64,000 bases of DNA, taken from the NCBI GenBank assembly GCA_037962975.1, contig CM075670.1, positions 86,927,501-86,991,500 on the forward strand, in the 5' to 3' direction. The DNA is from Clitoria ternatea. Lineage: Eukaryota; Streptophyta; Magnoliopsida; Fabales; Fabaceae. Below are positions 23,890 to 36,229 of the stretch, one piece after another; the stretch's first letter is position 1, and each line of letters starts with the position of its first letter. The notes under the pieces are model-generated. The model was not told where the DNA came from. It saw only the letters and a program-made list of their open reading frames with translations, and did no database searches. Both the position numbers and the translations under genes were made by a program.

Positions 23890-24625
23890 TACTTTATGTT
23901 GGGAGGTAGCACTTTAAGTTCAGGTCTCTAGATTTCTTCAACAGGTGCTTCTTGAATTTCTTCAATTTTTCTTGATTCAAGAGAAATTTCTTTCCATCGT
24001 TCAAGCTCTTCTAAACACCTGTCTATCTGTCTCTCATCTTCCTCATTTAAACACTCAACAGAGTCAATCAATAACTTATTGAGAGGGTCAGAAATAGACA
24101 TACCTTTGGATACAGAGAGGCAAAATTCATCAAGGACATCCACTTTAAAACAATGTTGTTTTGAGTTGGGATGTTTCATGGCTTTGAAGACATCCAAATT
24201 CACCTCTTCATCATGTACTCTGATTGCGAGCTTACCATTGTCTACATCAATCAATACTCTAGCAATCTTCATGAATGGTCTTCCAAGAGTCAAGGGAACT
24301 TCAGTATCTTCTTCCATGTCTAAAACCATAAAATCTACGGGAAGGTAGAACTCGTCAACTTTCACAAGTACATCTTCCACAGTTTCATAGGGTCTCTTGA
24401 TTGATCAATCAGCCAATTACAAAGTCATTTTTGTTCTTTGAGGATATATGTCACTAATGCGCTTCATCATACTTAGGGGCATTAAATTGATGCTTGCTCC
24501 CAAATCTAATAAAGCCTTCCCAATATTTACATCTCCAATTGAGAGGGGAATGGTGAAACTTCTGGGGTGTTTCGACTTTTCTGACATGTTGTATTGTAAA
24601 ATTACACTACAGCCTACTTTAAGTT
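23890..24625 (-). pseudogene. Athila-1 protease region
   Basis: The active-site phrase DLGASINLMP is encoded on the minus strand at about 24486-24515. The downstream flap region 'LGRPFMKIARVLIDVDNGKLAIRV' is in the open stretch 24380-23928, which continues with a Glu-rich linker to RT. Stops lie between the two parts (two near 24395-24425). The aspartic protease would cut the Gag-Pol polyprotein. Confidence 0.75.
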
Positions 24626-24628
24626 CAA

Positions 24629-26420
24629 CTATTTCTTCATTGTACCTATTTTTTTAGTGCATAGTTCTTTCATCAACTTGGCATAAGTTGGCATTTGTTC
24701 CAATGCCTCATAAAATGGAATATTTATGTGTAACTGCTTAAAAATTTCAAGGAATCTTTTATACTCTTTTTTCTTATCCTTTCTTGATGGTGCATGAGGA
24801 TAAGGTAGATCCTTGATAGGAGGAGTCTGACCCAAATACTGATTATTTTTGTTTTTCTTTTTCATCATCTTTTTCTTTTATTTCATTGTTATCTTTTTCG
24901 TCACTTTCTTTTTTTCACTTTCTTGCTCTGTCTTTTCTTCTTCTTTTTTGTCATTTTTTTCTTTTTTCCTCTTCTTTTTCACTTTCTTTACAATCATTTA
25001 CAATAACTTTAGCACTTCTTGTGAAAATAACCTTACATTGTTCTCTTGGGTTCTGAGTGTTTGTAGAAAAACTAGAACTTTTCATGTCGGCTACTTCCTT
25101 TGCTAGTTGTCCCAATTGCACATCTAACGCTTTATGTGCAGCTTCATTAGTTTGCATGTATTGTAACAATTGTTGACTAGATTCCTCTATCCTTGTCAAC
25201 CTTGATGCCTGATCAGATTATGGTTGTTGTTTGAATTGATTATTAGGAGGTCTGTAGGAAGGTCCGGCATCTTGTCTCCAGCTAAAGTTCTGATTATGTC
25301 ATCCCTGTGGGTAATTATTAGTCAAAACATTACCAAGATTAAAAGGTAAATTACCTACAGGCATCCTTTGGTGGAGCAGAAAATTGGCTTGCTCTTGTTC
25401 ATTTCCATCAGGTGCATAGTAACCATATGGTTGTTCACCCATGCAATGCACACATTGTTTAAATTGAGTAGGGGTGGTGATAACACTTGAGCAATTTGTA
25501 ATTTCTCTAGTTATTTGCTCATTGCTTCTATTTGTTATGTTAGTAATTTTTGTTAAGCTAAAACTGCATCATTTACCCTTAATTCAAGCACACCTGGCTT
25601 CCTTGTTACATTACCTCTTTCATGCTTCGTTTGTCGGTCACTTATGGACATGGATTCCATTATGGCAATTTCCTCTTCAATAGTTTTGTTCATTAATGAA
25701 CCACCTACACATGCATCTAACATCATCTTGAACTGAGGCAATAAACCATGATAAACGATTCTTACCTTTCCAGCATCATCCAAGTTATGGTTTGGACATT
25801 TTCTAAGAAGTGCTTTGAATCGTTCCCATGCTTCACCAAGTGATTCATCATGATTTTGTTAGAAAGAGTGAATGGTTGTCATTGCTTCAAAATATTTAAA
25901 GGGAGAATAAAATCTTTCTAAAAATTTTCTCTCAACATTAGACTAGTTTGCAAAACTACTGGGTGGACAAGATTTAAACCATTCTTTTGCTTGCCCAACC
26001 AAAGAAAAATGAAATAATCTCATGTAAACAGATTCTTCTTAGTTGGGTTCAAAACCAATTGTGCTGCATAATTCATAAAAAATAATTAGGTGTTCATACA
26101 GTTCTTCATGATTTAGGCCAGCAAATTGATTGTTTTGAATTATATTTAGTGTGGCAGGTTTAATTTCCACTGTAGTGACGGGTCCTTAGATATCCCTGAT
26201 ACACGGGGTGGTCCATTGATAGCAGCAAACTCTCCCAGTGTTCTTTGTTCAACCATACTAGAATTTTTAGAATTTTGAAAAGAAGATAAACTTGAAGAAG
26301 AAGTAGTTTGTTTTTTAGATAATAAAGCTTTGAGTCTTTTTAAAAACTTTTCAATCTCAGGATCAAAGAAGATTCTCCCTGTAGAAGATTGAGTTTGTAT
26401 AAAAAACTATGCAGAAAAAG
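24629..26420 (-). pseudogene. Athila-1 gag
   Basis: From about 26390 the minus strand reads 'RIFFDPEIEKFLKRLKALLS', then a gag N-terminus ('MVEQRTLGEFAA') near 26250. The capsid-like part has 'VRIVYHGLLPQFKMMLDACVGGSLMNKTIEEE' at 25783-25553. A Gln-rich coiled stretch is at 25199-24951, and 'FKQLHINIPFYEALEQMPTYAKLMKEL' is at 24868-24629, which is the junction to protease in Athila. Several stops and frameshifts separate these blocks. A Lys/Glu-rich low-complexity segment at 24850-24990 creates a spurious Phe-rich ORF on the plus strand. Confidence 0.75.
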
Positions 26421-26567
26421 TTAGTGTAACTATAATTATTGAAGAAAAAGTAAATAAATGAAGGTATAAGTAAAATTGAAAATTGACCTAAGGTAAAAAG
26501 TAAAAAAATAAAATAAAATTTTACCATGGTAATTTAAAAATTTACTGTTTTACTGAATCAATTCAAT

Positions 26568-26585
26568 CCCTGATGACGGCGCCAG
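26568..26585 (-). other. Primer binding site, tRNA-Asp type
   Basis: On the minus strand TGGCGCCGTCATCAGGGA stands a few bases from the 5' LTR. TGGCGCCGT is the start of the tRNA-Asp primer site used by Athila elements; the following bases deviate. Confidence 0.75.
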
Positions 26586-26591
26586 AAAACT

Positions 26592-28048
26592 TGGTAGACC
26601 TAAAAAATATGTTGGGCTTCTTTATTGGCAAGCGCACCAATTTATCATTGCAGTTTTCGAAATAGATATCGTTCCCACAAGGATTGAATGTTTTCAGTGT
26701 GAAACAGTAATTCTTATTTACTATGGTAAATTTATCAAAACTTATTAACAAAAGAATGATGTATACACAATTTGTGTAATATTCACAGATTTAGAGATTA
26801 ATTTATACATTGGGTGAAAGATTATAAATTCTAAATTTACTAGAAATAACTCTGAGTAGTATTTCAAAATAAATCCAATACTTGAGATTGAAAACACAGA
26901 TTAACAAACTATGTTGGAATTAGGGTCCCCGTACTAAAACATAATGAAATAATCATAGACATGCATATTTAATCATCAAGTTCATGTCATTGCAATTAAA
27001 ATCATTATACCTGATTCCTCGTGATATAAATTCTAAATAGTTACCATAAAGTCTTATCCCTTAGATGCTTTCTCAGTAAAAACTTGCTTTAAGTCCTAGT
27101 CTTAACACAACAATAATTACCAACTCTATCCCTAGTAATTGGTATATTAAGGGTATTTCAACTTTTACTTTCGTTAAAGTAGTTTAACACGCATGAAAAT
27201 CATTCTCCTGTTTGAAGTTCATGCTAATAAAAGATTGAAATACTAACATGGTACTTGAATTATAATCATACAGAGGTCATAATTACAACATCATATTCAT
27301 AGATAGGTTCACTAATTCCAACATAAAAAAATTAGTTATACATGATGAAAGTAGAAACACAAATTACAATTGATGACATCATAAGCACTTGATCACACTT
27401 CACAACACGGAAAGAGCACAATACAACACAACACTCTCAAGTATATAGAAATTATTTTAGAATACTAATTCAGAAAAGACACTTTGAATTTGAATGAATG
27501 AAGAAAGGAATGGGATGCTTAGAATAGTGGAGAATGGCCCTATTTATAGGGCTAAGCAAAGGTCCTAATGCTACACGTCAGACCTCTGACTCAGCCTCCA
27601 TTAATTAGCATAATTTTTGGCCATGATTAAAAATAATTAATACAATTAATGCCCAGACATGTTTCCCAATTGTCCTCCACTGTGTTTGTCCATTTACTGA
27701 TAGTGGATTGGCAATTAATGGCCACTTTGCTGAGTGTAAGGCCACCTAGAAGTGGAGTCCACGTAGCTTCTGACGCTACGCGTGGGTCTGATGCATAGCG
27801 TCAGCACCAAAACCTTGACGCTACGTGTGGGGTTGATGCTACGCGTCAGCCTTTCAACTTTGTATAAATTTTTACTTTATTCTTCCTTTTTTTTATTGCA
27901 AAAATACAAAAAATGGGTCATAGCAGCTGAGTTTTATTAATTTTTATTTATTTCAAATAAAACCTAAATTTATTAACATTTAAACTAATTTTTATTATTT
28001 TTAACACACTTTTAATTATAAAAATAACAGTAAATTTGAGGACTAACA
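26592..28048 (-). repeat. 5' LTR of Athila-1
   Basis: 1457 bp and uninterrupted. It shows the empty site of solo LTR-d. Minus-strand TATA box is at 27541-27548. ACGCGT motifs lie at 27778 and 27841, with decayed copies between them. Confidence 0.92.
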
Positions 28049-28225
28049 ATATATATAGATTTGACTGCTTAGTGGATCTAGGTAGCCAACGGCTTCAACT
28101 GGAAGCCTAGTTTATATTTTGGATGTATACGTGATGTAATGAATGAGGAGATATAAGGATATGATGACAATTTGGATGTTCATGATGTTATTGGTTGTGG
28201 TGACCATGGATGGCCCCACCATATT

Positions 28226-30704
28226 TGTGACGTCCTACGTCAATTTTACATTTATTTACATCCGTTTAATTATTTTTCATAATAAATTTTTCGCATTTAC
28301 TAATAGTTAATTAGATCCTAATGTAAAATCACATTTTTGTTTCTTAACCACACTCAAAATAATAACCGGTAGGAAATAAATCAAATAATAAAATTGAATT
28401 AATTAAAATAAGCGGAAGAAGAAAATGAAGTCAGGGTCACTCGCTTGAGCGAGACCCTGATTCACTTAAGCGAGACCCTGATTCGTTTAAGCGAAACCAG
28501 TGAAGGTCGCTTAGGCGAGTTCCGACTCGCTTGAGTCAATTCTACATTTTAAACCTGAGCGAACTACGAGACATGCAAGGGAAATTCACAATTCAGTCTT
28601 TTACTCAGAAATGGTCCTCTCGGTCATATCTCACTCGGGAACATCTTGACCTTCCTTCACTCGGAAGGGGTTCTCTCAGTTATGCCTCACTCGAAAACAT
28701 TCTAACCTTCCTTCACTCGAAAGAGGTTCTCTCAGTCATACCTCACTCGGAAACATTCTAACCTCTTTTCACCCAGAAAGGGTTCTCTCGGTCAGGACTC
28801 ACTCGGACGAGACTGAATCCACTCGGGCGAGATTCGTCCAGTAATCAACTATACTACAACAACCACAATTCATCCATGAACCATAATTATTTACAAAACC
28901 TACCCATAGCAATTTATCATTCACATCTACTATTGGCTCCGTGCCAATATATATATATCAAACTCATGAAAATCGACACCGAACACATCAGCATCACTAC
29001 CATACCACTTCAGCAACATGAATTCATATCCACATTAATCAACATACCAATTCTAGATTAGTTCACACACACAAGCAACATATTATAGCATCACATACAC
29101 AGAAAACTCATTACACATTACACACATAATTCATTTCATAATTCCTCGGTTCCTCGGCATCAATCCTCCGCTTGGCGTACCTCCGGGGTTCCGACCTCTT
29201 CCCTGTCACTGGTTACTAAATTAAAGAAAACCACAGCAAGGGTGAGTGTTTGGCATCATAATTAATCTAGAACGGAAATTAAATAACAAGTACATATTCA
29301 TTATTCTCAAGATACAAATCACGACCAGTAAATATAAGAGAGCACATGCACATCATCACACAATGCCAATAGTTTCATCAATCATCACCACTGACTCTCA
29401 CATAAAATCGATGTCTAGTATCCGGATACTGAAGGATTGGCCTTCAGCTGGGGGTCCTACTTGACACCCCGTGAACCCTGCTTGGTCCACCGAGTCCTGC
29501 TTGACTCTCCACCTTAACCACTGGGTCCTACTTGACCACTGGGTAGCTCAACTAGGCACAAAAACCACGGGAGCCAGAAACGAGGGGCTATACATACCGT
29601 CGGCCGTCCCACACCACACAATCATACATATATAATTCACATTCCTCATATCATATCACAAGTGGCCATCAACAACAGTACATACTTATCAAATGGGCGA
29701 CCTACTTGTCTAGCCCGCTATCACATTGCCACTGGGCGACCTACTTGTCAAGCCCGCCATCACATTGCCACTATACACTTCGATTTATCACAACGTCAAG
29801 TATTTTAATCTCATAATCATTGTAAGCCATACACAATCCTAAATCGATCAGTGTCCATATTCATACATACATACACATACAACTATCATCCAGTAATATT
29901 TCTTACCATTTTCATAAGTGGTTCGATGACCCGAACTAAACATACGCACTTATTCTAATTAATTACAACTCGAACATCCCCCTTACCTCGATTCCAAGCT
30001 TTAACGATTTGTTCTTGATGCCGATTATGTCCTCTAAGTGTTGGGTTCAAGGTTCCACCTCCGAATTCAACACCCGCTTTGTCACTCGGTCCTCCGACGT
30101 TCGTTTTGCTACCTACGGAGGTCAGAATGCAAAACCCATAAACGTGATATTACCCTCATTGTTTCAAATACCGAGTTTTAAGCTCACACACACTAGAGGA
30201 GTGGAAAACGGAACCTTACCCCACCATGCATGAACATTCGGTTTAAAGGAGAAAATGAAAGAGATGAGATAACTCAATTTAAAGGGTCTATTGTACTCAC
30301 CTCGAAGCCACAATCTCAAAAATGGGGTTATTTCAAAGTTTTGACACGGAATAGGCCTTCCCTTGGAGCATGCAGCTCTCGGCAGTGAGAAAGAGGAGAA
30401 GAAGAAGAAGAAGTAGGCTCGCGTGAAATGAATGAGGAAGAATATGTATTTTTATTATTTAAGGCTCAGGGGTAAAATGGTCATTTCCCATTTCTTTTAT
30501 AATTTCTTTGAAAGTTTTAATTAAACTTTTACCTCCTTCTAATTACACCTTATTTAACTCTTTTATAATTAATCAACCAAATAAATTTATTTATTCCCAC
30601 AATAATTAATTATTTATAATTGCCTTTATATCAAATAAATCTCTAAAACAATTATTAATATTTTCCATTAATCAAAATTTTACTAAAATATTAGGGATGT
30701 TACA
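28226..30704 (-). repeat. 3' LTR of Tekay-like element
   Basis: 2479 bp, TGTGACGTCC...GGATGTTACA on the plus strand. At 28438-28540 it carries a row of CGCTTGAGCG/CGCTTAAGCG imperfect palindromes, and at 28560-28830 a row of CACTCGG motifs (CCGAGTG on the sense strand). A GAGGTAAGG splice-donor-like sequence is at about 29985-29993 on the minus strand. The ORFs over it (28531, 28876, 29246, 30009) recur in the other LTR but match no protein I know. Confidence 0.93.
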
Positions 30705-30720
30705 TCCACCCCCCTAAAAA
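30705..30720 (-). other. Polypurine tract of Tekay-like element
   Basis: The minus strand reads TTTTTAGGGGGGTGGA immediately before the LTR start TGTAACATCC. Confidence 0.85.
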
Positions 30721-30748
30721 GGGATTTCGTCCCTGAAATCAACGCACC

Positions 30749-32047
30749 TTATTGAAAAAGATTGGGGTACAACCGCCTTATGTCCGATTCCAACTCCCAC
30801 GTGTAGGTTATCCTATTTAAATTTTGCCACTTCACCTTTACCAATGGTACTTCCTTGTTTCTTAACTGTTTAGTCTGGTATTCTTCAATACCGATTGGTG
30901 TAACTTCCACCGTCAGGTTCTCCTTTAATTCGATACAATCTTCCGGCACAATCATGGAATCACACAGAATGTACACCCGAAGTTGTGACACATGAAACAC
31001 ATTATGGATATTAGTTAACGACTGGGGAAGATCCAATCGGTAAGCAACATCACCAATCCTCTCCAAAATCTGATATGGTCCAATGTATCTCGGGTTAAGT
31101 TTATGACTCTTCAGTATCCGACCTACACCTTTGGTCTGTGAAACCTTCAGAAATACCCAATCTCCCGCCTCAAACTCAAGTGGTCTATGACGATTGTCAT
31201 AGTAACTTTTCTGTCGGTCTTGGGTAGTCTTCATTTTCTCTCGAATCAAGGCAACCTGTTCATTCATTTCCTGAATTAGTTTGGGACCCAAATGGATAGC
31301 ATCGCCATTTTCATTCCAACACAAAGGTGTACGACACCTTCTACCATATAGAGCTTCATATGGAGCCATACCAATGCTACTATGATAGCTGTTGTTATAC
31401 GCAAACTCCACCAATGGCAAGTATCTTTCCCATGAACCACCTTGCTCCAATACACAGGCTCTAAGCATATCCTCTAAAGTCTGAATTGTACGCTCTGACT
31501 GACCATCAGTCTGAGGATGATAAGCTGAACTCAATCTTAGTTCAGTACCTTACTCCTGTTGTAAACTTCCCCAGAATCTGGAAGTGAATCGGGGATCACG
31601 ATCCGAAATGATACTCGAAGGTACACCATGCAATCTTACAATCTCTGTAATGTACAATCTAGCCAATCGGTCCAATGACTATTTCATGTTCATAGCCAGA
31701 AAGTGAGAACTCCTGGTTAGCCTATCCACAATTACCCAGATTACATTACATCCGGATTGGGTACGAGGCAACCCGGATACAAAATCTATAGTAATACTCG
31801 TCCACTTCCAAATCGGAATCTCAGGTGGTTGGAGCAATCCAGGGGGTCTCTGGTGTTCAACCTTACATTTCTGACATATCACATAAGACTTCACATATTC
31901 GGTTATTGCTTTCTTCATTCCCAGCCACCCGAATTCTTTCTTCAAATCGTGGTACATTTTCATAACACCGGGATGAATGCTCAAATAACTCCTATATGCT
32001 TCAGCTAACACGGCTTGCTTGAAATCACCTTTTGCAGGCACCACCAC
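30749..32047 (-). pseudogene. Tekay integrase with chromodomain-like end
   Basis: 32047-31679 encodes the zinc-binding end ('HPGVMKMYHDLKKEFGW', 'CQKCKVEHQRP') and the first catalytic Asp ('TIDFVSGLP'). The second Asp ('SDRDPRFTSRFW') is at about 31590-31620. 31534-30749 begins at the Glu region ('HPQTDGQSERTIQTLED') and runs through the GPY/F-like region ('NPRYIGPYQILERIGDVAYRL') to a chromodomain-like C-terminus ('VPLVKVKWQN...TWELESDIRRLYP'). Chromodomains steer insertion to marked chromatin in this lineage. Breaks: TAG near 31678 and a TAA around 31550. Catalytic residues are all present. Confidence 0.85.
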
Positions 32048-32053
32048 TCAGTC

Positions 32054-32701
32054 TCAGAATCTCCAAATTCCATCGTTACCTTTGGTTACTTCCATATCTT
32101 TACCTCTTGCTTGAGTGTCAAGCAGTTCCAGCAACTCTTCATCGTCCTTTTGGGCCACAGCTAAAGATTCTAGAAATTCATTGGAGATCTTCAGCATCCC
32201 AACTATCATTTGATTTGGAGAGTTCATAACAACCCCAATGTTCATATCACGAAAACTTTCGAACAATTCTTGCTCCTTGCCCATCAAGAAGGCTGCATGT
32301 AATACTTTTCTACTCAGAGCATCGGCAACAACATTTGCTTTACCAGGATGGTACCTCAAATCAAAATCATAATCCTTTAGGTACTCCACCCATCTCCTTT
32401 GTCTCATGTTTAGTTCCTTTTGATCAAATAAGTATTTCAAGCTCTTGTGGTCACTAAATACCACGAAGCGAGACCCATATAAATAATGGCGTTAGATCTT
32501 TAACGCAAACACCACTGCCGCAAGCTCAAGGTCATGAGTCGGGTAATTCTGTTCATGCGGTCTCAATTGCCTTGAGGCATAGGCGATCACCCGGTCATCC
32601 TGCATCAGCACACATCCCAAACCAAACTTAGATGCATCACAATACACCATAATTCTTTCGTCACATCTGGTAGTGCAAGTACAGGTGCAGTAGTCAAACA
32701 C
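32054..32701 (-). pseudogene. Tekay RNase H
   Basis: 32701-32492 carries 'VYCDASKFGLGCVLMQ' and 'YPTHDLELAAVVFALK', and 32464-32054 carries 'VFSDHKSLKYLFDQKELNMRQRRW' and 'HPGKANVVADALSRK'. A stop (TAA near 32487) separates them, and two TGA codons near 32045-32055 separate RNase H from integrase. The domain removes the RNA template during reverse transcription. The reading frame of RT shifts near 32650 relative to this part. Confidence 0.8.
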
Positions 32702-33447
32702 CGCTTAAGAGTTTGAAAACTCAATTTACACTTGTTCGACCATACAAATGGACTCTCCTTTCTCGTCAACCGAGTCAAAGAAAGTGCAATATGAGAAAAT
32801 CCTTCAATAAAGCGACGATAATACCCAGCCAATCTGAGAAAACTCCTAATTCCTATCACCGACCTAGGCCTTTCCCAAGCCATAACTGCTTCAATCTTGG
32901 ATGGATCAACAGATACGCCCTCTCGAGAAATCACATGCCCCAAGAATTGTACACTTTCTTCCAAGAAATCACATTTAGATAACTTAGCATACAACCTTTT
33001 CTCACGTAGTATCTGCAAAACAATTTGATGATGTTGTGCATGTTCCTCAATCGACTTCGAATACACCAATATATCATTGATGAACACTACTATAAATTGA
33101 TCCAAATATGGTTGAAAGATCCGGTTCATGTAATCCATGAAGATAGCAGGAACATTTGTCACTCCAAAGGGCATTACAACATACTCAAAGTGTCCATACC
33201 GAGTTCGGAATGTCGTCTTTGGAATATCTTCTGACTTCACTCTTATTTGGTGATATCCCAACCTCAAGTCGATCTTGGAAAATACTACAGCACCTCGTAA
33301 CTGATCCAATAAATCATCGATTCATGGCAAAGGATATTTATGCTTAACCGTCAACTTATTCAACTGTCGGTAGTCGATACACATCCACATACTACCCTCT
33401 TTCTTTTTCACCAATAGTACCGGAGCACCCCACGGTGAAGCACTTGG
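32605..33447 (-). pseudogene. Tekay reverse transcriptase, catalytic box altered
   Basis: The minus-strand frame 33309-32605 holds 'FSKIDLRLGYHQIRVKSED', 'TTFRTRYGHFEYVVMPFG', the active-site phrase 'VVFINDILVYSKS' and the thumb ('FLGHVISREGVSVDP', 'FLRLAGYYRRFI'). Upstream to 33447 lie 'DYRQLNKL' and two TGA codons (near 33330 and 33446). The first catalytic Asp of the F-x-D-D box reads Asn, so the polymerase would be dead even without the stops. The family is otherwise canonical Ty3/gypsy. Confidence 0.85.
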
Positions 33448-34065
33448 TCAGATAAACCCCTTCTCTAACATCTCGTTCACTTGTTTCTTCACTTTGGTCA
33501 ATTCTACCGAAGATATTCTATAAGGCGCACGGGACACAGGTTTGACCCCGGGAATAAAATTGATGGTAAAATCAATCTCCCGATTAGGAGGCAACTCCAG
33601 AATTTGTTCCGGAAATACATCAGGGAAATCGCACACTACCAGAATATCACTTGGCATAAGATTATATCGTCCTTCTGAAGTAAATAGAATAACATAAGTT
33701 GCGGAGACATCACTCACCACGTTCTTTGTGTCAAGTTCCTGGGAGAAAACGATGGTCTTCCGATAGCAGTCCACCATAACATGGTTAGCAGCCAACCAAT
33801 CGAGACCTAAAATAATATCTAGGTTCTTCAATGGCATACAAATCAAATTCAACAGAAAGGTGCGATATTCAACTTGCATTGGTAATTCCCCACACATAGT
33901 GGTTGCACGGAAAGTAGAGCCAGTAGGAGTGGAGACACTAAGAGCATTCTCCATTAACACCGTCGACAAACCAAGTGGTCGTACACAACTCTCAGAAATA
34001 AAAGAATACATTGCACCAGAATCATAAATAACATCTACCATATAGCCATGAATAAGGCACTTACC
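33448..34065 (-). pseudogene. Tekay aspartic protease and RT linker
   Basis: The open stretch 34041-33448 starts with 'DVIYDSGAMYSFISESC', the DSGA protease active site, and continues with 'MPLKNLDIILGLDWLAANHVMVDC'. It then passes to the RT entry region ('PGVKPVSRAPYRIS', 'VKKQVNEMLEKGFI'). This part is intact over about 197 codons, the longest unbroken conserved piece of this element besides integrase. A stop separates it from the gag zinc-knuckle part. Confidence 0.82.
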
Positions 34066-34932
34066 CTACACCAAGTTGTCGGTCCTTGCAACTTCAGAAG
34101 CATCAAAGGCAAATACTCGCCCGGCCATAACATTTTGAGCGCCACTGGATTGAGCATCAGACCTCCCTGAGTGTTGGCCTCCACGATCACCACCGCTTCT
34201 ACCTACCCTCTGACGATTAGCACCACGAGTCCCATAAGTATTGGCTCGGTTACCATGTCCACTTGGTTGCTGCCTCTGTAGGCAATCAGGCCTAAGGTGC
34301 CCTGGGTGTCCACATTGGAAACACACAATTTGACTAGTCGGACAGTGTTTCGTAATATGGCCCTCCTAGCCACAATTATAGCATGCACGGCTACCCGACT
34401 AGCTACTAGAACGACCAGTAGAACCCTTACTAGAAGAGGAAGAAGACGTAGCGGAAGACTTACCGCCATGAAAGAACTAACCCATTTTCTTAAAGCTGAA
34501 TCCTCTTGCCTTCAACGGTCTCTTATCTTTTGGTTGAAATGTTCTTTGTAATTGTACTTCCTTAGGCAGCCTAGCCTTATTCACCAAAGTAGGATAATCC
34601 CGAATCTCCATAGGCACAATCACACTACGGAGTTCAATTCGTAATCCAGCTTCATACTTAGCATATTTACTACCCTCGGTTCCTTCCAAGGAGAAAGGGT
34701 GATAGAAGTCACACAATTCATCAAGCTTGGTAGTATACTCGGCCACTGACATTCTGCCTTGCTCTAGCCTCAGAAACTCCATTTCTTTTCGGATTTTGTA
34801 ATTATCAGGAAAGTATTTGACGAGAAACCTTCTACGGAAATTCGCCCACACCAGCGGTTCACTAGCTGCATTCATTTGCACCTTGGTCCTAGACCACCAT
34901 ATCCTAGCCTTGTCCTTCAGCTGATAAGTTAC
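34066..34932 (-). pseudogene. Tekay gag, C-terminal part
   Basis: 34932-34477 continues the capsid-like region ('KARIWWSRTKVQMNA', 'FRRRFLVKYFPDNYKIRKEMEFLRLEQG', 'MSVAEYTTKLDEL'). A Ser/Arg-rich linker follows, then two CCHC knuckles: one at 34342-34383 with an internal TAG, and an intact one, CFQCGHPGHLRPDC, starting at 34326. A Gly/Arg-rich tail follows. The right end of this piece, GTTAC (34928-34932), is one copy of the Ogre target duplication. The N-terminal part is 22.4 kb away at 57377-57603. Confidence 0.85.
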
Positions 34933-35008
34933 TGTGAACACCTCTTTCGGTCCGACCCAAGTAGAATGAATTCTGAGAGAACTGGACCCCGGATTCGAAT
35001 GATATTCC

Positions 35009-35432
35009 AAGTAGAATAACTCAGAATGGAGCATTTTCGAGTAAAATATAGCCCTGTGAGAGATAAATCCGAGTGGAATGACTCACAAATGATCAAATCT
35101 GAGAAGAATTACCCAGAATGAGTCATTTCCGAGTGGAATGTCCCCTGGTGTGTCATTTCCGAGTGGAACATTCCCTGGTGTGTCATTTCCGAGTGGAATG
35201 TCTCTGATTAAATCATTTCCAAGTAGAATAACTCAGAATGGAGCATTTCTGAGTGGAATATAGCCCTGTGAGAGATAAATCCGAGTGGAATGACTCACAA
35301 ATCATCAAATCCGAGAAGAATTACCCAAAACGAGTCATTTCCGAGTGGAATGTCCTCTGGTGTGTCATTTCTGAGTGGAACATTCCCTGGTGTATCATTT
35401 CTGAGTGGAATGTCTCTGATTAAATCATTCCC
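35009..35432. repeat. 212-bp tandem duplication in Ogre LTR
   Basis: The phrase AAGTAGAATAACTCAGAATG begins at 35009 and again at 35221, and the following ~200 bp repeat with few changes. The same arrangement is in the other LTR (54553 and 54765, again 212 bp), so the duplication predates the insertion. Confidence 0.88.
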
Positions 35433-36222
35433 GAGTGGAATGCCTCTGATTGAATCATTTTCGAGTGGCACCCTTCCAACTGACAATTTTCTGAGTGGGA
35501 CTTATTTCCGAACGAGAAAAGGTCCCGAATGATCGTTTCCGAGTGAGCTTCAAAAGGAATTACTCCGAACGAAGAGAAGGCTCTGACTGAATATCTTTTC
35601 GAACAGAGACTCAAGTTTCATGTGTCCAAACGAGGATTACTGAGTGAGATACAACCGAGTGATGAATTCCCAACTGAAGCCATTCTGAATGAAAAGGCAT
35701 CCCTAATGAAGACACAAGTGGTGTAGAGTTCCCGACTGAATCACCTTCGAGCGGATATTCTGATTCTGAGTGAATGTTTCCTCAAAAGTAATTTCCGAGT
35801 CAATATCTTATGAAGTCAGGCCATTTGGATTAATTCTCACTGAGGATGGACACCGGTTGTGATAGTAGATTCGATCCCAGGATACCCCAAGCATTGAAAA
35901 GGTCTGACTGACGTAAGCGTGACACCGGTCCAGAGTCCAAAGGGGTCACATCGGACCAGTTATTGGAATTCCAACTAAACCGATGTCTTTATTGGCCGAT
36001 GTCACAAACCTGACAACGGAATAAGGACCCCGGATATTTATGCACTCTGACGTGGAATCGCATTTCTGAAGGTGGCAGACAGGGGGCGGAAGTGGACAAT
36101 TTAAAATTCCCCACTGAGCCGCTGCTCCCCACAAATAGGTAGTGGCCAAAGTGGCACCACTACGCGCATAGGTGAGTGGAAACTCTGGCTGTCCCAGACA
36201 CTCAGCCCATGTCTTCAACCCC

Positions 36223-36229
36223 TATAAAT
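36223..36229 (+). promoter_or_regulatory. TATA box of Ogre 5' LTR
   Basis: TATAAAT within CCCCTATAAATGCCC. It is conserved at 55767-55773 in the 3' LTR. It is the only good TATA box on the sense strand near the U3/R boundary. Confidence 0.65.

Larger units (their letters stand above)
15565..28048 (-). mobile_element. Athila-1, full-length Ty3/gypsy element
   Basis: A minus-strand element with LTRs 15565-17742 (3', containing an insertion) and 26592-28048 (5'). It begins TGGTAGACC and ends GGACTAACA on the plus strand and is flanked by ATATA (15560-15564 and 28049-28053). On the minus strand the order is LTR, primer site, gag, protease, RT, RNase H, integrase, an additional ORF in the env position, polypurine tract, LTR. 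The 'YGKACHLPVEMEHKAYWA' phrase of the integrase C-terminal part is an Athila hallmark. LTRs differ at about a dozen positions in the first ~190 bp by eye. All ORFs are broken. Confidence 0.92.

Noticed and set aside
24849..25106. Phe/Ser-rich plus-strand ORF looking like a membrane protein
   Set aside because: It is the complement of a Lys/Glu-rich gag segment on the minus strand.
28531..30233. ORFs inside the Tekay LTR repeated at 58146-59852
   Set aside because: Short, domainless, and their similarity follows from LTR duplication.
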